A DNA stretch of 64,000 nt from Gammaproteobacteria bacterium (GCA_026398815.1 JAPLSA010000009.1:29857-93856); one strand, 5' to 3'. Positions 21,626 through 31,803 are shown, counted from the stretch's first letter. Numbers and translations are program-made. The notes: generated from the letters alone by a model not told the origin.

Positions 21626-21662
21626 AAAAAGAAAGCGGCTGCGCATCGCTGCGCAGCCGCTT
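21626..21662 (-). terminator. intrinsic terminator of the aldehyde dehydrogenase gene
   Basis: AAGCGGCTGCGC (21633-21644) and GCGCAGCCGCTT (21651-21662) form a perfect 12-bp stem. On the minus strand it is followed by a T-rich run (complement of 21626-21634). It lies 20 bases past the dehydrogenase stop. Confidence 0.85.
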
Positions 21663-21682
21663 CGGGTGCGGCAGGGTGCGCG

Positions 21683-23134
21683 TCAGCCGGCCGGCAGGTA
21701 GATCGACTTCAGCTGCTGGTAGGCGGCCAGCGATTCCGGGCCCATCTCGCGGCCGAGGCCGGAAGCCTTGATGCCGCCGAACGGCGAGGCGAGATCGATC
21801 ATGTAGCCGTTGACGCCGATGGTGCCGGTCTGCACGCGACGGGCGATCGCCTGTGCGCGCTTGGAATCCGAGGACCAGACGGTGCCACCGAGGCCGAACT
21901 CCGAGTCGTTGGCGATCTTCACCGCCTCTTCCTCGTCGCGGTACTTGATGACGCTCAGCACCGGTCCGAAGATTTCTTCCTGGGCGATGACCGCCTTGTT
22001 GTCGACGTCGGCGAACACCGTCGGCTCGACGAACCAGCCGTCGCCGACGCCCTTCGGACGGCCGCCGCCGGCGACCAGACGGGCTTCGACCTTGCCCTTG
22101 GCGATGTAGCCTTCGACGCGGGCGCGGTGTTCGGACGAGGCGAGCGGCCCGATCTGGGTGTCCTTGTCGAGGCTGCTGCCGACCTTCAGACCCTTGGCGA
22201 GGCCGGCGATGGCGTCGACGATCTCGTCGTAGCGGCTGGCCGGGGCCAGGATGCGCGACGACAGCGCGCAGATCTGGCCGTTGTTGCCGAACGAGGCGAA
22301 GTGCAGGCCCGGCAGCAGATGTTCGATCTTGACGTCGTCGAGGATGATCGCCGCCGACTTGCCGCCCAGCTCCAGGCTGACCGGCCGCAGCAGGCGGCCG
22401 CAGACCTCGGCGACCTTGCGGCCGGCGCCGGTCGAGCCGGTGAAGGCGACCTTGTCGATGCCCGGATGCGAGACCAGATAGGCGCCCAGCTCGCGGCCGC
22501 CCGGCACCCAGTTGATGACGCCGGCCGGCACGCCGGCTTCATGGGCGGCTTCGGCGATGATGTAGCAGTCGAGCACGGTGCCCGGCGACGGCTTCAGCAC
22601 GATGGTGCAGCCGGTGGCCAGCGCCGGGCCGATCTTCATCATCGACAGCACCACCGGGAAGTTCCACGGCACGATGCCGCCGACCACGACGACCGGTCCC
22701 TTGCGGATCAGCGTGTCGAAGCCGAGCGGCGACGGGCGGCGCTCCTCGATCTGCATGTTCTGGGCAAGCGCGGCGTAGTAGCGCAGCAGCGCGCAGACAT
22801 AGCCGCTTTCCAGCTGCTCGGACAGCGCCAGCGGCATGCCGTTCTGGGCGCTGACGGCGCGGCTCAGGCGGTCGGCGCGCTTCTCGATCGCGGTCGCGAA
22901 GCGGTTCAGCACTTCGGCGCGTTCGGCCGGCGTGGTGTCGCCCCAGGGGCCGTCGAGCGCCTTGCGGGCGGCGCTGACGGCGCGGTCGATGTCGGCTTCG
23001 CCGCCTTCCGGGACATTGCCGATCGACAGGCCGGTGTTGGCGCCGATGACGTCGATGCGGGCGTCGGTCGACGGTTTGACCCAGTCGCCGTCGATGTAAA
23101 AAGTGTCGTGCTTGATGTTTTCGTCCAGCGACAT
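21683..23134 (-). CDS. NAD(P)-dependent aldehyde dehydrogenase
   Basis: A 483-residue aldehyde dehydrogenase superfamily enzyme oxidising an aldehyde to the acid. PWNFPVVL and KPSPGT bind the cofactor, GSTGAGRKV closes the Rossmann site, LELGGKSA has the general-base Glu and FGNNGQIC the catalytic Cys. EEIFGPVL and the C-terminal NGYMID...FGGIKASGLGRE are standard. The substrate is not evident. Terpenal dehydrogenases belong to this broad family, so a link with the terpenoid-type operon at 4.5-9.8 kb is possible but untested. It is transcribed alone and has its own terminator. Confidence 0.9.
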   Translation of the reverse strand: MSLDENIKHDTFYIDGDWVKPSTDARIDVIGANTGLSIGNVPEGGEADIDRAVSAARKALDGPWGDTTPAERAEVLNRFATAIEKRADRLSRAVSAQNGMPLALSEQLESGYVCALLRYYAALAQNMQIEERRPSPLGFDTLIRKGPVVVVGGIVPWNFPVVLSMMKIGPALATGCTIVLKPSPGTVLDCYIIAEAAHEAGVPAGVINWVPGGRELGAYLVSHPGIDKVAFTGSTGAGRKVAEVCGRLLRPVSLELGGKSAAIILDDVKIEHLLPGLHFASFGNNGQICALSSRILAPASRYDEIVDAIAGLAKGLKVGSSLDKDTQIGPLASSEHRARVEGYIAKGKVEARLVAGGGRPKGVGDGWFVEPTVFADVDNKAVIAQEEIFGPVLSVIKYRDEEEAVKIANDSEFGLGGTVWSSDSKRAQAIARRVQTGTIGVNGYMIDLASPFGGIKASGLGREMGPESLAAYQQLKSIYLPAG

Positions 23135-23285
23135 GAGCGTCTCCTCTCCTGGCGGTTGCCGTCTGCGGGGTTCTCAAGAGCCGGGCACGACGGTAGCGGG
23201 CCGGGCTGATGGAAATTTAGTATGGCACAGTACTAATTGCCCGCAGCGAAACGCACCGGTCTTTCGACGGGGTGCGCCGCCGCCC

Positions 23286-26012
23286 TCAGGTCGCGGTCTG
23301 TCGGGCCCGCAGCTCGGCGATGATGCCCTTCAGCTCGGGCACGCAGGAGCCGCAGTTGGTGCCGCATTTCAGCTGCGCGCCGAGCGCCGCCGGCGTCGTG
23401 CAGCCGCCGCGGATCGCCGCTTCGATGGTCTTGCGGCCGACGCCGAAGCAGGAGCAGACCGTTGCGCCGGTGTCGGCGCCGCGTGCCAGCGGCTCGCCGA
23501 TCAGCAGGCCGACGCGATCGGCGGCATCCAGCTGCGCCTTGCCGAACAGGCTCGACAGCCAGGCGCGCGACGGCAGGTCCGGGCGCGGCGATGCGAACAG
23601 GCAGGCGTGGATGCGGCCGTCGACGACCTGCACGGCGCGGAACACGCCGGCGGTCGGGTCCTCGTATTCCAGCCAGTCGGCGTCCGGGTCGCTCACGCCG
23701 AGCAAGCGGCGGGCCTGCGCCGGCCAGTCGCCGTCGACCCGCCGGCCGGCCAGTTCGTAGCGCGTGTAGCCGTCGCCGGTGATCCGCGTCCACCAGGCGG
23801 CGTGCGGGCGGGGATCGCGGCCGGCGGCCGGATCGTCGCGCAGCAGCGCGAAGCCGTGCCAGGCGACGCTGAACGGCTCGACGCGCACTGGCGTGTGCTT
23901 GAACTCCGGCTCGCCGGAGACCGGATCGACCACCGGGTTGACCAGCCGGCCGACCCGGGCATCGGAGGCGAACTGGCTGTTCCAGTGGATCGGCACGAAC
24001 ACGCTCTTGCGCGGCAGATCGCCGGACAGCCGCACCCGCACCACGCAGCTGCCGTGCGCCGAGCTGACCCGCGCCAGCTCGTGCTCGCGGACGCCGCTCA
24101 GCAGCGCGTCCTGCGGATGCAGGTCGACGAACGGCTCGGCGACATGGGTGGCCAGCCGCGGGCTCAGGCCGGTGCGGGTCATCGTGTGCCACTGGTCGCG
24201 CACCCGGCCGGTATTGAGCACCAGCGGATAGTCCTCGTCGAGCCGGCCGGCTGGCGGCTGCGGACGGGTCGGCACGAAGCGGGCGCGGCGGTCGGCGGTG
24301 TAGTAGCGGCCGTCGGCGAACACCCGCGCCGGCTCGCCGAGGGTGTCGGACAGCACCGGCCAGCGGGTCGGCGGCAGGCGGTCGTAGTCGGTGCGATCGA
24401 GCCCGGCGAGGCCGCCGAGGTTCAGGTAGCGCGGCAGCGCGTCGTCATGATTGCCGTCGGCGGTCAGCCGGGCGTGTTCGTCGAAGATCTCGTGCGCCGA
24501 CCGGTACGGGAACTGCTCGCCATGGCCCCAGCGCCGCGCCACTTCGGACAGCGCCCACCAGTCCGGCCGGGCCTGTCCGACCGGCGGCAGGAAGGCGCGC
24601 TGGCGGCTGATGCAGCGCTCGGAATTGGTCACCGTGCCGTCCTTCTCGCCCCAGCCCTGGGCCGGCAGCAGCAGGTGCGCGTAGGCAGTGGTGTCGGTGT
24701 CGGCCATCACGTCGGATACCACCACCAGCTCGCACTTCGCCAGCGCCCGCCGCACCCGGTCGGCGTCGGGCAGGCTGACCACCGGATTGGTCGCCATGAT
24801 CCACACCGCGCGGACCTTGCCCTCGTCGATGGCCTCGAACAGGTCGACCGCCTTCAGGCCCGGCTTGTCGGCGATCCGCGGCGACTGCCAGAACGCCTGC
24901 ACCCGCGCGCGGTGCGCCGGCACGTCGAGTTCCAGATGGGCGGCCAGCATGTTCGACAGCCCGCCGACTTCGCGTCCGCCCATCGCGTTCGGCTGGCCGG
25001 TGATCGAGAACGGGCCGGCGCCGGGCTTGCCGATGCGGCCGGTGGCCAGATGGCAGTTGATGATGCTGTTGACCTTGTCGGTGCCGCTGGACGACTGGTT
25101 GACGCCCATCGAGAACGCCGTGATCACCCGCTCGCTGCTGGCGAACAGCTGGCAGAACGCGGTCAGCACGCCGGGATCGAGCTTGCAGGCAGCGGCCACC
25201 GAGCGCAGGTCGCCGGCGGTGTTGTCGGCGATCGCCAGGGTCCGCGCAAAGCCCTGCGTATGCGCCTCAATGAAGCCGGTGTCGATGACGCCGTGCTGGT
25301 GCAGGTAGCTGAGCAGGCCGTTGAACAGCCAGACATCGGTGCCCGGCCGCACCGGCAGGTGCAGGTCGGCCATCTCGCTGGTCGCAGTGCGGCGCGGATC
25401 GATCACCACCAGCTTCATCGACGGCCGCTGCTCGCGCGCCTTCAGCAGGCGCTGGAACAGGATCGGATGGCACCAGGCGGTGTTCGAGCCGACCAGCACG
25501 ACCAGGTCGGCTTCCTCCAGATCGGCGTACGACACCGGCACGATGTCCTCGCCGAACGCCCGCTTGTGGCCGGCCACCGCCGAGGACATGCAGAGCCGCG
25601 AGTTGGTGTCGATGTTGGCGGTGCCGACAAAGCCCTTCACCAGCTTGTTGGCGACGTAGTAGTCCTCGGTCAGCAATTGGCCGCTGACGTACCAGGCAAC
25701 GCTGTCCGGGCCGTGGCGCTCGATGATCTGTCGGAAGCCGTCGGCCACCGCATCGAGCGCATCCGGCCACGGCAGCCGTTCCAGGCCGTTGGCGGTGCGC
25801 CGCATCGGATGGCGCAGGCGGCCGGTCGTCGATACCGTTTCGCCGAGTGCGGCGCCCTTCACGCACAGCCGGCCGTAGTTGGTCGGATGGGCGACGTCGC
25901 CGGCCACCGTCACCGCCGTGCCGCGCACCGTCGCCCGCACGCCGCAGCCGGTGCCGCAGTACGGGCAGGTGGTGGCGACGCTCGGGACATCGTCCTGGTT
26001 GCTGCCGTCCAT
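23286..26012 (-). CDS. nasA: assimilatory nitrate reductase catalytic subunit
   Basis: A 908-residue cytoplasmic molybdoenzyme reducing nitrate to nitrite. The N-terminal 4Fe-4S motif CPYCGTGCGV with the later LCVKG Cys begins the protein, and bis-MGD-binding domains follow (NTAWCHPI, MGVNQSSSG, MATNPVVSLPD). A C-terminal BFD-type 2Fe-2S domain (CSCFGVGRKTIE...CGTNCGSC, about 850-900) is present, as in Klebsiella-type NasA. ATG 26012 is chosen over an upstream frame start because it sits just before the cluster motif. It is the last gene of the narK-nirB-nirD-FAD reductase operon; electrons probably come from the adjacent FAD protein. Confidence 0.95.
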   Translation of the reverse strand: MDGSNQDDVPSVATTCPYCGTGCGVRATVRGTAVTVAGDVAHPTNYGRLCVKGAALGETVSTTGRLRHPMRRTANGLERLPWPDALDAVADGFRQIIERHGPDSVAWYVSGQLLTEDYYVANKLVKGFVGTANIDTNSRLCMSSAVAGHKRAFGEDIVPVSYADLEEADLVVLVGSNTAWCHPILFQRLLKAREQRPSMKLVVIDPRRTATSEMADLHLPVRPGTDVWLFNGLLSYLHQHGVIDTGFIEAHTQGFARTLAIADNTAGDLRSVAAACKLDPGVLTAFCQLFASSERVITAFSMGVNQSSSGTDKVNSIINCHLATGRIGKPGAGPFSITGQPNAMGGREVGGLSNMLAAHLELDVPAHRARVQAFWQSPRIADKPGLKAVDLFEAIDEGKVRAVWIMATNPVVSLPDADRVRRALAKCELVVVSDVMADTDTTAYAHLLLPAQGWGEKDGTVTNSERCISRQRAFLPPVGQARPDWWALSEVARRWGHGEQFPYRSAHEIFDEHARLTADGNHDDALPRYLNLGGLAGLDRTDYDRLPPTRWPVLSDTLGEPARVFADGRYYTADRRARFVPTRPQPPAGRLDEDYPLVLNTGRVRDQWHTMTRTGLSPRLATHVAEPFVDLHPQDALLSGVREHELARVSSAHGSCVVRVRLSGDLPRKSVFVPIHWNSQFASDARVGRLVNPVVDPVSGEPEFKHTPVRVEPFSVAWHGFALLRDDPAAGRDPRPHAAWWTRITGDGYTRYELAGRRVDGDWPAQARRLLGVSDPDADWLEYEDPTAGVFRAVQVVDGRIHACLFASPRPDLPSRAWLSSLFGKAQLDAADRVGLLIGEPLARGADTGATVCSCFGVGRKTIEAAIRGGCTTPAALGAQLKCGTNCGSCVPELKGIIAELRARQTAT

Positions 26013-26160
26013 CAGGGAACCTGCTGCCGGCCGATCGTGGCGGTCCGGCCCGCTGCGCGACGGCAAGGCCGGCGCTGCGCGGGCGGACGGTCGGGGCCGA
26101 ATGGGAAAAGGCGGGATGGCCGGCGAACCGGCAATGACAGCGGCGGCATGGCGTGGACGC

Positions 26161-27381
26161 TCACGCCGCCTGCGATTCGCAGTAGGCGCGACCGAACAGC
26201 AGGCGCTGCCGCAGCGGGCCGATGTCGCGGCCGGCCTGCATCAGCTCGAAGTACCACGGGCCGTCGCTGACCTCGCCGTACAGCACCACGCCGACGATGC
26301 GGTTGTCCTTCAGCACCAGCCGCTTGTAGACGCCGCGGCCGGGGTCGCGCAGCAGCAGGTCCTCGGTGTCCGGCCCGCCGATGAAATCGCCGGCGGAATA
26401 GAGATCGATGCCGGTGACCTTGAGCCGGGTCGCGGTCACCGAGCCGCCGTAGCGGCGATGGCCGAGGCCGGCGAGATGGGCGGCGCAGACCCGCGCCTGC
26501 TCCCACAGCGGCGCCACCAGGCCGTAGACGCTCTTGCGGTGCTGCACGCATTCGCCGACCGCGTAGATACGCGGGTCGGTCGCGGTCTGCAGCGTGTCGT
26601 CGACGACGATCGCCCGCTCCACATGCAGCCCGGCGGCCTTGGCCAGATCGACGTTCGGCCGGATGCCGACCGCCATCACCACCAGGTCGGCGGCGATCTC
26701 GCTGCCATCCTGGAAACGCACTGCCGTGACGCGGTGGTCGCCGACGATTTCCGCCGTGTTCGCTTCGAGCAGAAAGCGCATGCCGCGCTTTTCCAGCGCC
26801 GCCTTCAGCAGCCGGGCTGCCGGCTGGTCGAGCTGGCGTTCCATCAGGCGGTCGTTGACGTGGACGACGCTCACCGACATCCCCTGGCGCAGCAGGCCGT
26901 TGGCCGCTTCCAGACCGAGCAGGCCGCCGCCGATGACCACCGCGTGGCGGTGGCTGCGGGCGGCGGCCAGCATGGTTTCGACATCGTGGATGTCGCGAAA
27001 CGCGATCACGCCGGGTAGCCGGTGGCCGGGCACCGGGATCACGAACGGCCGCGAGCCGGTGGCGATCAGCAGGCGGTCGTAGGCGATTTCATGCCCGTCC
27101 TGCGCGACCACCACGCGGCGGGCGCGATCAATGCCGACCACCGGATTGCCGGCCTGCAGCGCGATGCCGTGCCGCGCGTACCAGGCCCGGTCATGGGTGA
27201 CGATGTCTTCGAAACGCTTCTCGCCGGCCAGCACCGGCGACAGCAGGATGCGGTTGTAGTTGCCGTGCGGCTCGGCGCCGAACACGGTGATCCGGTAGCC
27301 GTCGGGATCGAGCTTCAGCAGTTCCTCGACGGTGCGGACGCCGGCCATGCCGTTGCCGATCACCACCAGACGCGGCTTCAT
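26161..27381 (-). CDS. FAD/NAD(P)H-dependent oxidoreductase for nitrate assimilation
   Basis: A 406-residue pyridine-nucleotide-disulfide-type reductase closely resembling the N-terminal half of NirB. It has an FAD-binding VVIGNGMAGVRTVEELL start, an internal NAD-binding VVIGGGLLGLEAANGL, and VGECVQHR near the end. It lacks the BFD and sirohaem domains. Lying between nirD and nasA, it most likely passes NAD(P)H electrons to the 2Fe-2S domain of NasA, the role of NasB in Klebsiella-type systems. ATG 27381 starts the Rossmann strand. Confidence 0.88.
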   Translation of the reverse strand: MKPRLVVIGNGMAGVRTVEELLKLDPDGYRITVFGAEPHGNYNRILLSPVLAGEKRFEDIVTHDRAWYARHGIALQAGNPVVGIDRARRVVVAQDGHEIAYDRLLIATGSRPFVIPVPGHRLPGVIAFRDIHDVETMLAAARSHRHAVVIGGGLLGLEAANGLLRQGMSVSVVHVNDRLMERQLDQPAARLLKAALEKRGMRFLLEANTAEIVGDHRVTAVRFQDGSEIAADLVVMAVGIRPNVDLAKAAGLHVERAIVVDDTLQTATDPRIYAVGECVQHRKSVYGLVAPLWEQARVCAAHLAGLGHRRYGGSVTATRLKVTGIDLYSAGDFIGGPDTEDLLLRDPGRGVYKRLVLKDNRIVGVVLYGEVSDGPWYFELMQAGRDIGPLRQRLLFGRAYCESQAA

Positions 27382-27448
27382 CGTCCGTCTCCGCCGGCCG
27401 TCAGGCGGCCCGGCGCGCCGGCAGCGGGCGATGGCCGCCGGGCTTCGG

Positions 27449-27814
27449 TCACGAGCCGCGCACCATGATCGTGCCGTCATCGCCGCAGCGCACCGCCCAG
27501 GTCTTCACCGACCAGGCCTCGTCTTCCAGGCAGCGGCCGGTCTTCAGGCACAGGTGGTTCTTGTAGATCGGCGACGCCACCACCAGCACCGGGCCCTGCT
27601 CGGTCGTCAGTTCGCCGATCAGCCCGCGGCTCAGCACGTTGGCCTGGGCGCGGACATCGAAGTTGTCGATCGCGAAGATGCCGTCCTCGGTGCCATCGGG
27701 CGCCACGACGCGGAACACCGCGACCTGCGCGGCACCGACCTTCGCCGCCACGCCGGTGTTCGGCACGATGTCATCGCGGTGACAGACGAAGGTCCAGCGG
27801 GCGGCATCGGTCAC
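27449..27814 (-). CDS. nirD: nitrite reductase small subunit
   Basis: A 121-residue Rieske-fold protein without the usual Rieske Cys/His ligands, as expected for NirD, the small partner of the NADH-dependent assimilatory nitrite reductase. FAIDNFDVRAQANVLSRGL and SPIYKNHLCLKTGRCLED are family signatures. It starts with GTG at 27814 inside the nirB stop (GTGA overlap), showing translational coupling. Confidence 0.95.
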   Translation of the reverse strand: MTDAARWTFVCHRDDIVPNTGVAAKVGAAQVAVFRVVAPDGTEDGIFAIDNFDVRAQANVLSRGLIGELTTEQGPVLVVASPIYKNHLCLKTGRCLEDEAWSVKTWAVRCGDDGTIMVRGS

Positions 27815-30360
27815 GGCGTCACCTCGCCGGCGGCGACGGCGCGCTTTTCAAGTGCGGATTTCGGCCGGATCTGGCCGCGCTCGTCGACGAACTGGATGTT
27901 GCTGTCAGCGTCCGCCGCGTTGACGAAGTGGCGGAAGCGCTTCAGCGTTTCCGGCGTGGTGATGGCGCGCTTCCACTCGCATTCATAGGTCGCCACCTGC
28001 TGCGCCATGTCGGCTTCCAGTTCGGCGCAGAGGCCGAGTGAATCGTCGATCACCACTTTCTTGACGTAGCTCAGGCCGCCTTCGAGATTCTCGATCCAGG
28101 TCGCCGTGCGCTGCAGGCGGTCGCCGGTGCGGATGTAGAACATCAGGAAGCGGTCGATCAGCTTGATCAGCGTTTCGTCGTCGACGTCCGCCGCCAGCAG
28201 TTCGGCATGGCGCGGCTTCATGCCGCCGTTGCCGGCGACGTACAGATTCCAGCCTTTTTCGGTGGCGATCACGCCGACATCCTTGCTCTGCGCCTCGGCG
28301 CATTCGCGGGTGCAGCCCGAGACCGCCATCTTGATCTTGTGCGGCGAGCGCAGGCCGCGATAACGCTCCTCGATGCGGATCGCCATGGTCACCGAGTCCT
28401 GCACGCCGTAGCGGCACCAGGTGCTGCCGACGCAGGACTTCACGGTGCGCAAGCTCTTGCCGTAGGCATGGCCGGATTCGAAGCCGGCGGCGACCAGCGC
28501 GCCCCAGATCGCCGGCAGCTGCTCGACTCTGGCGCCGAACAGATCGATGCGCTGGCCGCCGGTGATCTTGGTGTACAGGCCGTAGTCCTTCGCCACCTGG
28601 CCGATGACGATCAGCTTGTCCGGCGTGATCTCGCCGCCCGGGATGCGCGGCACCACCGAGTAGGTGCCGTCCTTCTGGATGTTGGCGAGGAAGTAGTCGT
28701 TGGTGTCCTGCACCGCGGCGTGCTTCGGCTTCAGCACGTGCTCGTTCCAGCAGCTGGCCAGGATCGACGCCACCGCCGGCTTGCAGATGTCGCAGCCGCG
28801 GCCCTTGCCGTGCGCGAGGATCACGTCGTCGAAGCTCTTCTGGCCGCCGAGCTTGACGAGGTGGAACAGCTCCTGGCGCGAGTGCGCGAAGTGCTCGCAC
28901 AAATGGTTCAGCACCAGCACGCCGGATTTCTTCAGCTCGGCATCGAGCACCTGCTTGACCAGCGGCAGGCAGCCGCCGCAGGAGGTTGCCGCCTTGGTGC
29001 ACTTCTTCAGCGCGCCGAGGCTGGTGGCGCCGCCTTCGATCGCTGCGCAGAGATCGCCCTTCGACACGTTGTTACAGGAGCAGATCGACGCACTGGCCGG
29101 CAGCAGATCGACACCCAGACCTTTGGCGCCGCCTTCCACGCTCGGCAGGATCAGCGATTCCGGCTGGGCCGGCAGCGGAATGCCGTTGAGCGCCATCTGC
29201 AGCAGGCTGCCGTAGTCGTCGGCATCGCCGACCAGCACCGCGCCGAGCAGGGTCTTGGCATCGGCCGACACCACCAGCTTCTTGTAGACGCCGGCCACGT
29301 CATCGCTGAACAGGTAGTTCAGGCTGCCGGGTGTCGCGCCCTGGGCGTCGCCGATCGAGGCGACGTCGACGCCGAGCAATTTCAGCTTGGTGCTCATGTC
29401 GGCGCCGGTGAATTCGGCTTTCGCCGTGCCCTTGATCTGGGCCGCGACCAGCCGCGCCATGTCGTAGCCGGGCGCCACCAGACCGAAGATCTTGCCCTGC
29501 CACAGCGCGCATTCGCCGATCGCCCAGATGTCCGGGTCGGAGGTCTTGCACTGGTTGTCGATCAGGATGCCGCCGCGCTCGCCGCGGATCAGGCCGGCGG
29601 TGCGGGCCAGCTCGTCGCGCGGCCGGATGCCGGCCGAGAACACGATCATGTCGGTCAGCAGCTGCGAGCCGTCGGCAAACTTCATCGCATGCCGGCCGCC
29701 GACCCCGACGCCACCGCCGTCGGTGATTTCCAGCGTGTTCCTGCCGGTGTGCACGGCCACGCCGAGCGCTTCGATCTTGCGCCGCAGGAGCCGGCCGCCC
29801 ATGTCGTCGACCTGCACCGTCATCAGCCGCGGCGCGAACTCCACGACATGGGTTTCCAGCCCCATGTCCTTCAGCGCCTTCGCACATTCCAGGCCCAGCA
29901 GGCCGCCGCCGATGACCACGCCGATCCGCGACTTCGCGCCCCAGTGGCGCATCGCTTCGAGATCTTCGATCGTGCGGTAGACCAGGCAGCCGTCGCGGTC
30001 GCGGCCGGTGACGGCCGGCACGAACGGATAGGACCCGGTGGCCAGCACCAGGCGGTCGTAGGGCAGGCGTTCGCCGTCGGCCAGCACCACCTGCCGCGTC
30101 GTGCGGTCGATGTCGACGGCCTTGGCGTCGAGCCTGAGCGTGAAGCCCGGCTGTTCGAAGAAGCCGGGTGCGACCAGCGACAGATCCTCGGCGGTCTTGC
30201 CGCCGAAGAATTCCGACAGGTGCACGCGGTCGTAGGCCGGGCGCGGTTCCTCGCAGAGCACGGTGATGTCCAGGCCCGGCGTGCCGGCCAGCTCTTCGAG
30301 CAGCTTGTGCCCGACCATGCCGTTGCCGATGACCACCAGGCGCAGTGTTGTGTCAGTCAT
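27811..30360 (-). CDS. nirB: nitrite reductase [NAD(P)H] large subunit
   Basis: An 849-residue cytoplasmic enzyme reducing nitrite to ammonium. An FAD/NAD reductase module (about 1-400) is followed by a BFD 2Fe-2S domain (SICSCNNVSKGD...TSCGGC) and a second Cys pair CDICKP. The sirohaem/4Fe-4S domain has CVGSTWCRYG and CTRECAEAQ. ATG 30360 has GGA at the right distance; an ATG three codons earlier is possible. It follows narK by 43 bases and overlaps nirD. Confidence 0.96.
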   Translation of the reverse strand: MTDTTLRLVVIGNGMVGHKLLEELAGTPGLDITVLCEEPRPAYDRVHLSEFFGGKTAEDLSLVAPGFFEQPGFTLRLDAKAVDIDRTTRQVVLADGERLPYDRLVLATGSYPFVPAVTGRDRDGCLVYRTIEDLEAMRHWGAKSRIGVVIGGGLLGLECAKALKDMGLETHVVEFAPRLMTVQVDDMGGRLLRRKIEALGVAVHTGRNTLEITDGGGVGVGGRHAMKFADGSQLLTDMIVFSAGIRPRDELARTAGLIRGERGGILIDNQCKTSDPDIWAIGECALWQGKIFGLVAPGYDMARLVAAQIKGTAKAEFTGADMSTKLKLLGVDVASIGDAQGATPGSLNYLFSDDVAGVYKKLVVSADAKTLLGAVLVGDADDYGSLLQMALNGIPLPAQPESLILPSVEGGAKGLGVDLLPASASICSCNNVSKGDLCAAIEGGATSLGALKKCTKAATSCGGCLPLVKQVLDAELKKSGVLVLNHLCEHFAHSRQELFHLVKLGGQKSFDDVILAHGKGRGCDICKPAVASILASCWNEHVLKPKHAAVQDTNDYFLANIQKDGTYSVVPRIPGGEITPDKLIVIGQVAKDYGLYTKITGGQRIDLFGARVEQLPAIWGALVAAGFESGHAYGKSLRTVKSCVGSTWCRYGVQDSVTMAIRIEERYRGLRSPHKIKMAVSGCTRECAEAQSKDVGVIATEKGWNLYVAGNGGMKPRHAELLAADVDDETLIKLIDRFLMFYIRTGDRLQRTATWIENLEGGLSYVKKVVIDDSLGLCAELEADMAQQVATYECEWKRAITTPETLKRFRHFVNAADADSNIQFVDERGQIRPKSALEKRAVAAGEVTP

Positions 30361-30403
30361 GAAATGCATCCGTATGCAGGCGGGCCTGCGGTGGCGACGG
30401 GGT

Positions 30404-31747
30404 TCAGGCGGTCAGCGCCTGGCGATCGGCAACGGCCTGTTCGAACAGCTGCTGCTCGCGCGACTTGTGCTCGGCGCTGAAGCGCACCGCCACCGCACAC
30501 AGCGCCGACAGCGAGACCAGCGCGCCGAGGATCAGCAGGCAGGTCTGGGTGTCGGGGGCGGCCTTCATCAGGAAGCCGGCGGCGACGGCGCCGACATTGC
30601 CGCCGGCGCCGATGATGCCGGCCACGCCGCCGAGCGCCTGGCGGTCGATGAACGGCACCAGCGCATAGGTCGCGCCGCAGGCCATGTGGGTGAACAGGCC
30701 GAAGCTCAGCATCGCGACGATGGCGAGCGCGACCTGGTCCATCTGCGCCCACCACAGCAGGCCCAGGCCCTCGCCGAGCATCAGGCCAAACAGCAGCCAG
30801 GTGCGGCCGTCGAGGCCGCGAACCTTGGCGATGCGGTCCGAGGCGATGCCGCCGAGCGCCCGGGCGAACAGCGCCAGCAGGCCGAAGGTGCCGGCGGCGA
30901 AGCCGGCGGCCTTCAGGCTCAGTCCGAAGCGTTCGACGTAGTAGAGGGCGGCGACGTTGTGGATGAAGATTTCCACGCCGAAGCAGGCGCCGTAGGTGAC
31001 GAACAGCAGCCAGACGCGGTAGTTGCCGCAGGCGCGCTTGAAGCTGGTCAGGCCCACTTTCTTGCCGCTGTCCGGCATCAGCCCGGTGGCGCGCAGCGTG
31101 TCGTAGTTGCCGGCCGGGCAGTCCTGCGTGAAGTTCCAGTAGGCCCAGGCCATCGCCAGCATCAGCACGCCCGGCACCAGCAGCGCGATGCGCCAGCTGC
31201 CGGCCTGTTCGATGCCGAGCAGCGCCAGCGCGGCGACGATCAAAGGCATCAGCGTCTGCGTGGCGCCGCCGCCGGAGTTGCCCCAGCCGGCGGCAGCGGC
31301 GTTGGCGGTGCCGACGACATTGGGCGCGAACATCACGCTGGTGTGGTACTGGGTGATCACGAAGCTGGCGCCGATCGCGCCGATGGCGAGGCGGAAGAAC
31401 AGGAAGCTTTCGTAGCTCTGCGCCGAAGCGACGCCGAACACCGGAATCGCCCCGAACAGCAGCAGGCCGGTGTAGGCCTTGCGTGGACCGTAGCGGTCGC
31501 ACAGCGGGCCGATCACCAGGCGCACCAGGATGGTCACCGCGACGGCGGCGATGTTGATGTTGGCGATCTGGTCCTTGGTCAGCCCGAACTCGCCCTTGAT
31601 GATCGGCATCAGCGGCGCGCAGGCGAACCAGGCGAAGAAGCAGACGAAGAACGCCATCCAGGTCAGGTGGAAGGCGCGCATCGCCGGCGTCGAGAAATCG
31701 CGCAGCTGAACGCGGGTGGCTTTGACGAGGTACGCGGGGGTGGACAT
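30404..31747 (-). CDS. narK: nitrate/nitrite MFS transporter, NarK family
   Basis: A 447-residue inner-membrane protein with about twelve helices. The two nitrate/nitrite-porter signatures are clear: AGWGNSGGGATQT in the first half and GIIGAGGNVGAV in the second, with MFS loops such as LVIGPLCDRYGPRKA. It imports nitrate for the operon downstream. A GGAG precedes ATG 31747. Upstream lies a sigma-54 promoter with an NtrC-type site, so expression should respond to nitrogen limitation. Confidence 0.94.
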   Translation of the reverse strand: MSTPAYLVKATRVQLRDFSTPAMRAFHLTWMAFFVCFFAWFACAPLMPIIKGEFGLTKDQIANINIAAVAVTILVRLVIGPLCDRYGPRKAYTGLLLFGAIPVFGVASAQSYESFLFFRLAIGAIGASFVITQYHTSVMFAPNVVGTANAAAAGWGNSGGGATQTLMPLIVAALALLGIEQAGSWRIALLVPGVLMLAMAWAYWNFTQDCPAGNYDTLRATGLMPDSGKKVGLTSFKRACGNYRVWLLFVTYGACFGVEIFIHNVAALYYVERFGLSLKAAGFAAGTFGLLALFARALGGIASDRIAKVRGLDGRTWLLFGLMLGEGLGLLWWAQMDQVALAIVAMLSFGLFTHMACGATYALVPFIDRQALGGVAGIIGAGGNVGAVAAGFLMKAAPDTQTCLLILGALVSLSALCAVAVRFSAEHKSREQQLFEQAVADRQALTA

Positions 31748-31803
31748 GGCCGGCTCCAGAGAACGTGAGATTCGCGGACGCCATTGGCCGCAACGAAAGT
31801 GCT

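Larger units (their letters stand above)
21315..21682. other. 368-base gap without a convincing gene
   Basis: Between the small exported protein and the aldehyde dehydrogenase, both on the minus strand, I see no supported coding sequence. The right end holds two terminator hairpins pointing in opposite directions (21575-21607 on plus and 21626-21662 on minus). The remaining 260 bases contain the promoter region of the small exported gene and possibly a plus-strand transcript ending at the first terminator. Confidence 0.5.

Noticed and set aside
23103..26270. 1055-residue plus-strand frame opposite nasA
   Set aside because: Low-complexity Arg/Ala/Gly sequence, antisense to a complete nitrate reductase.
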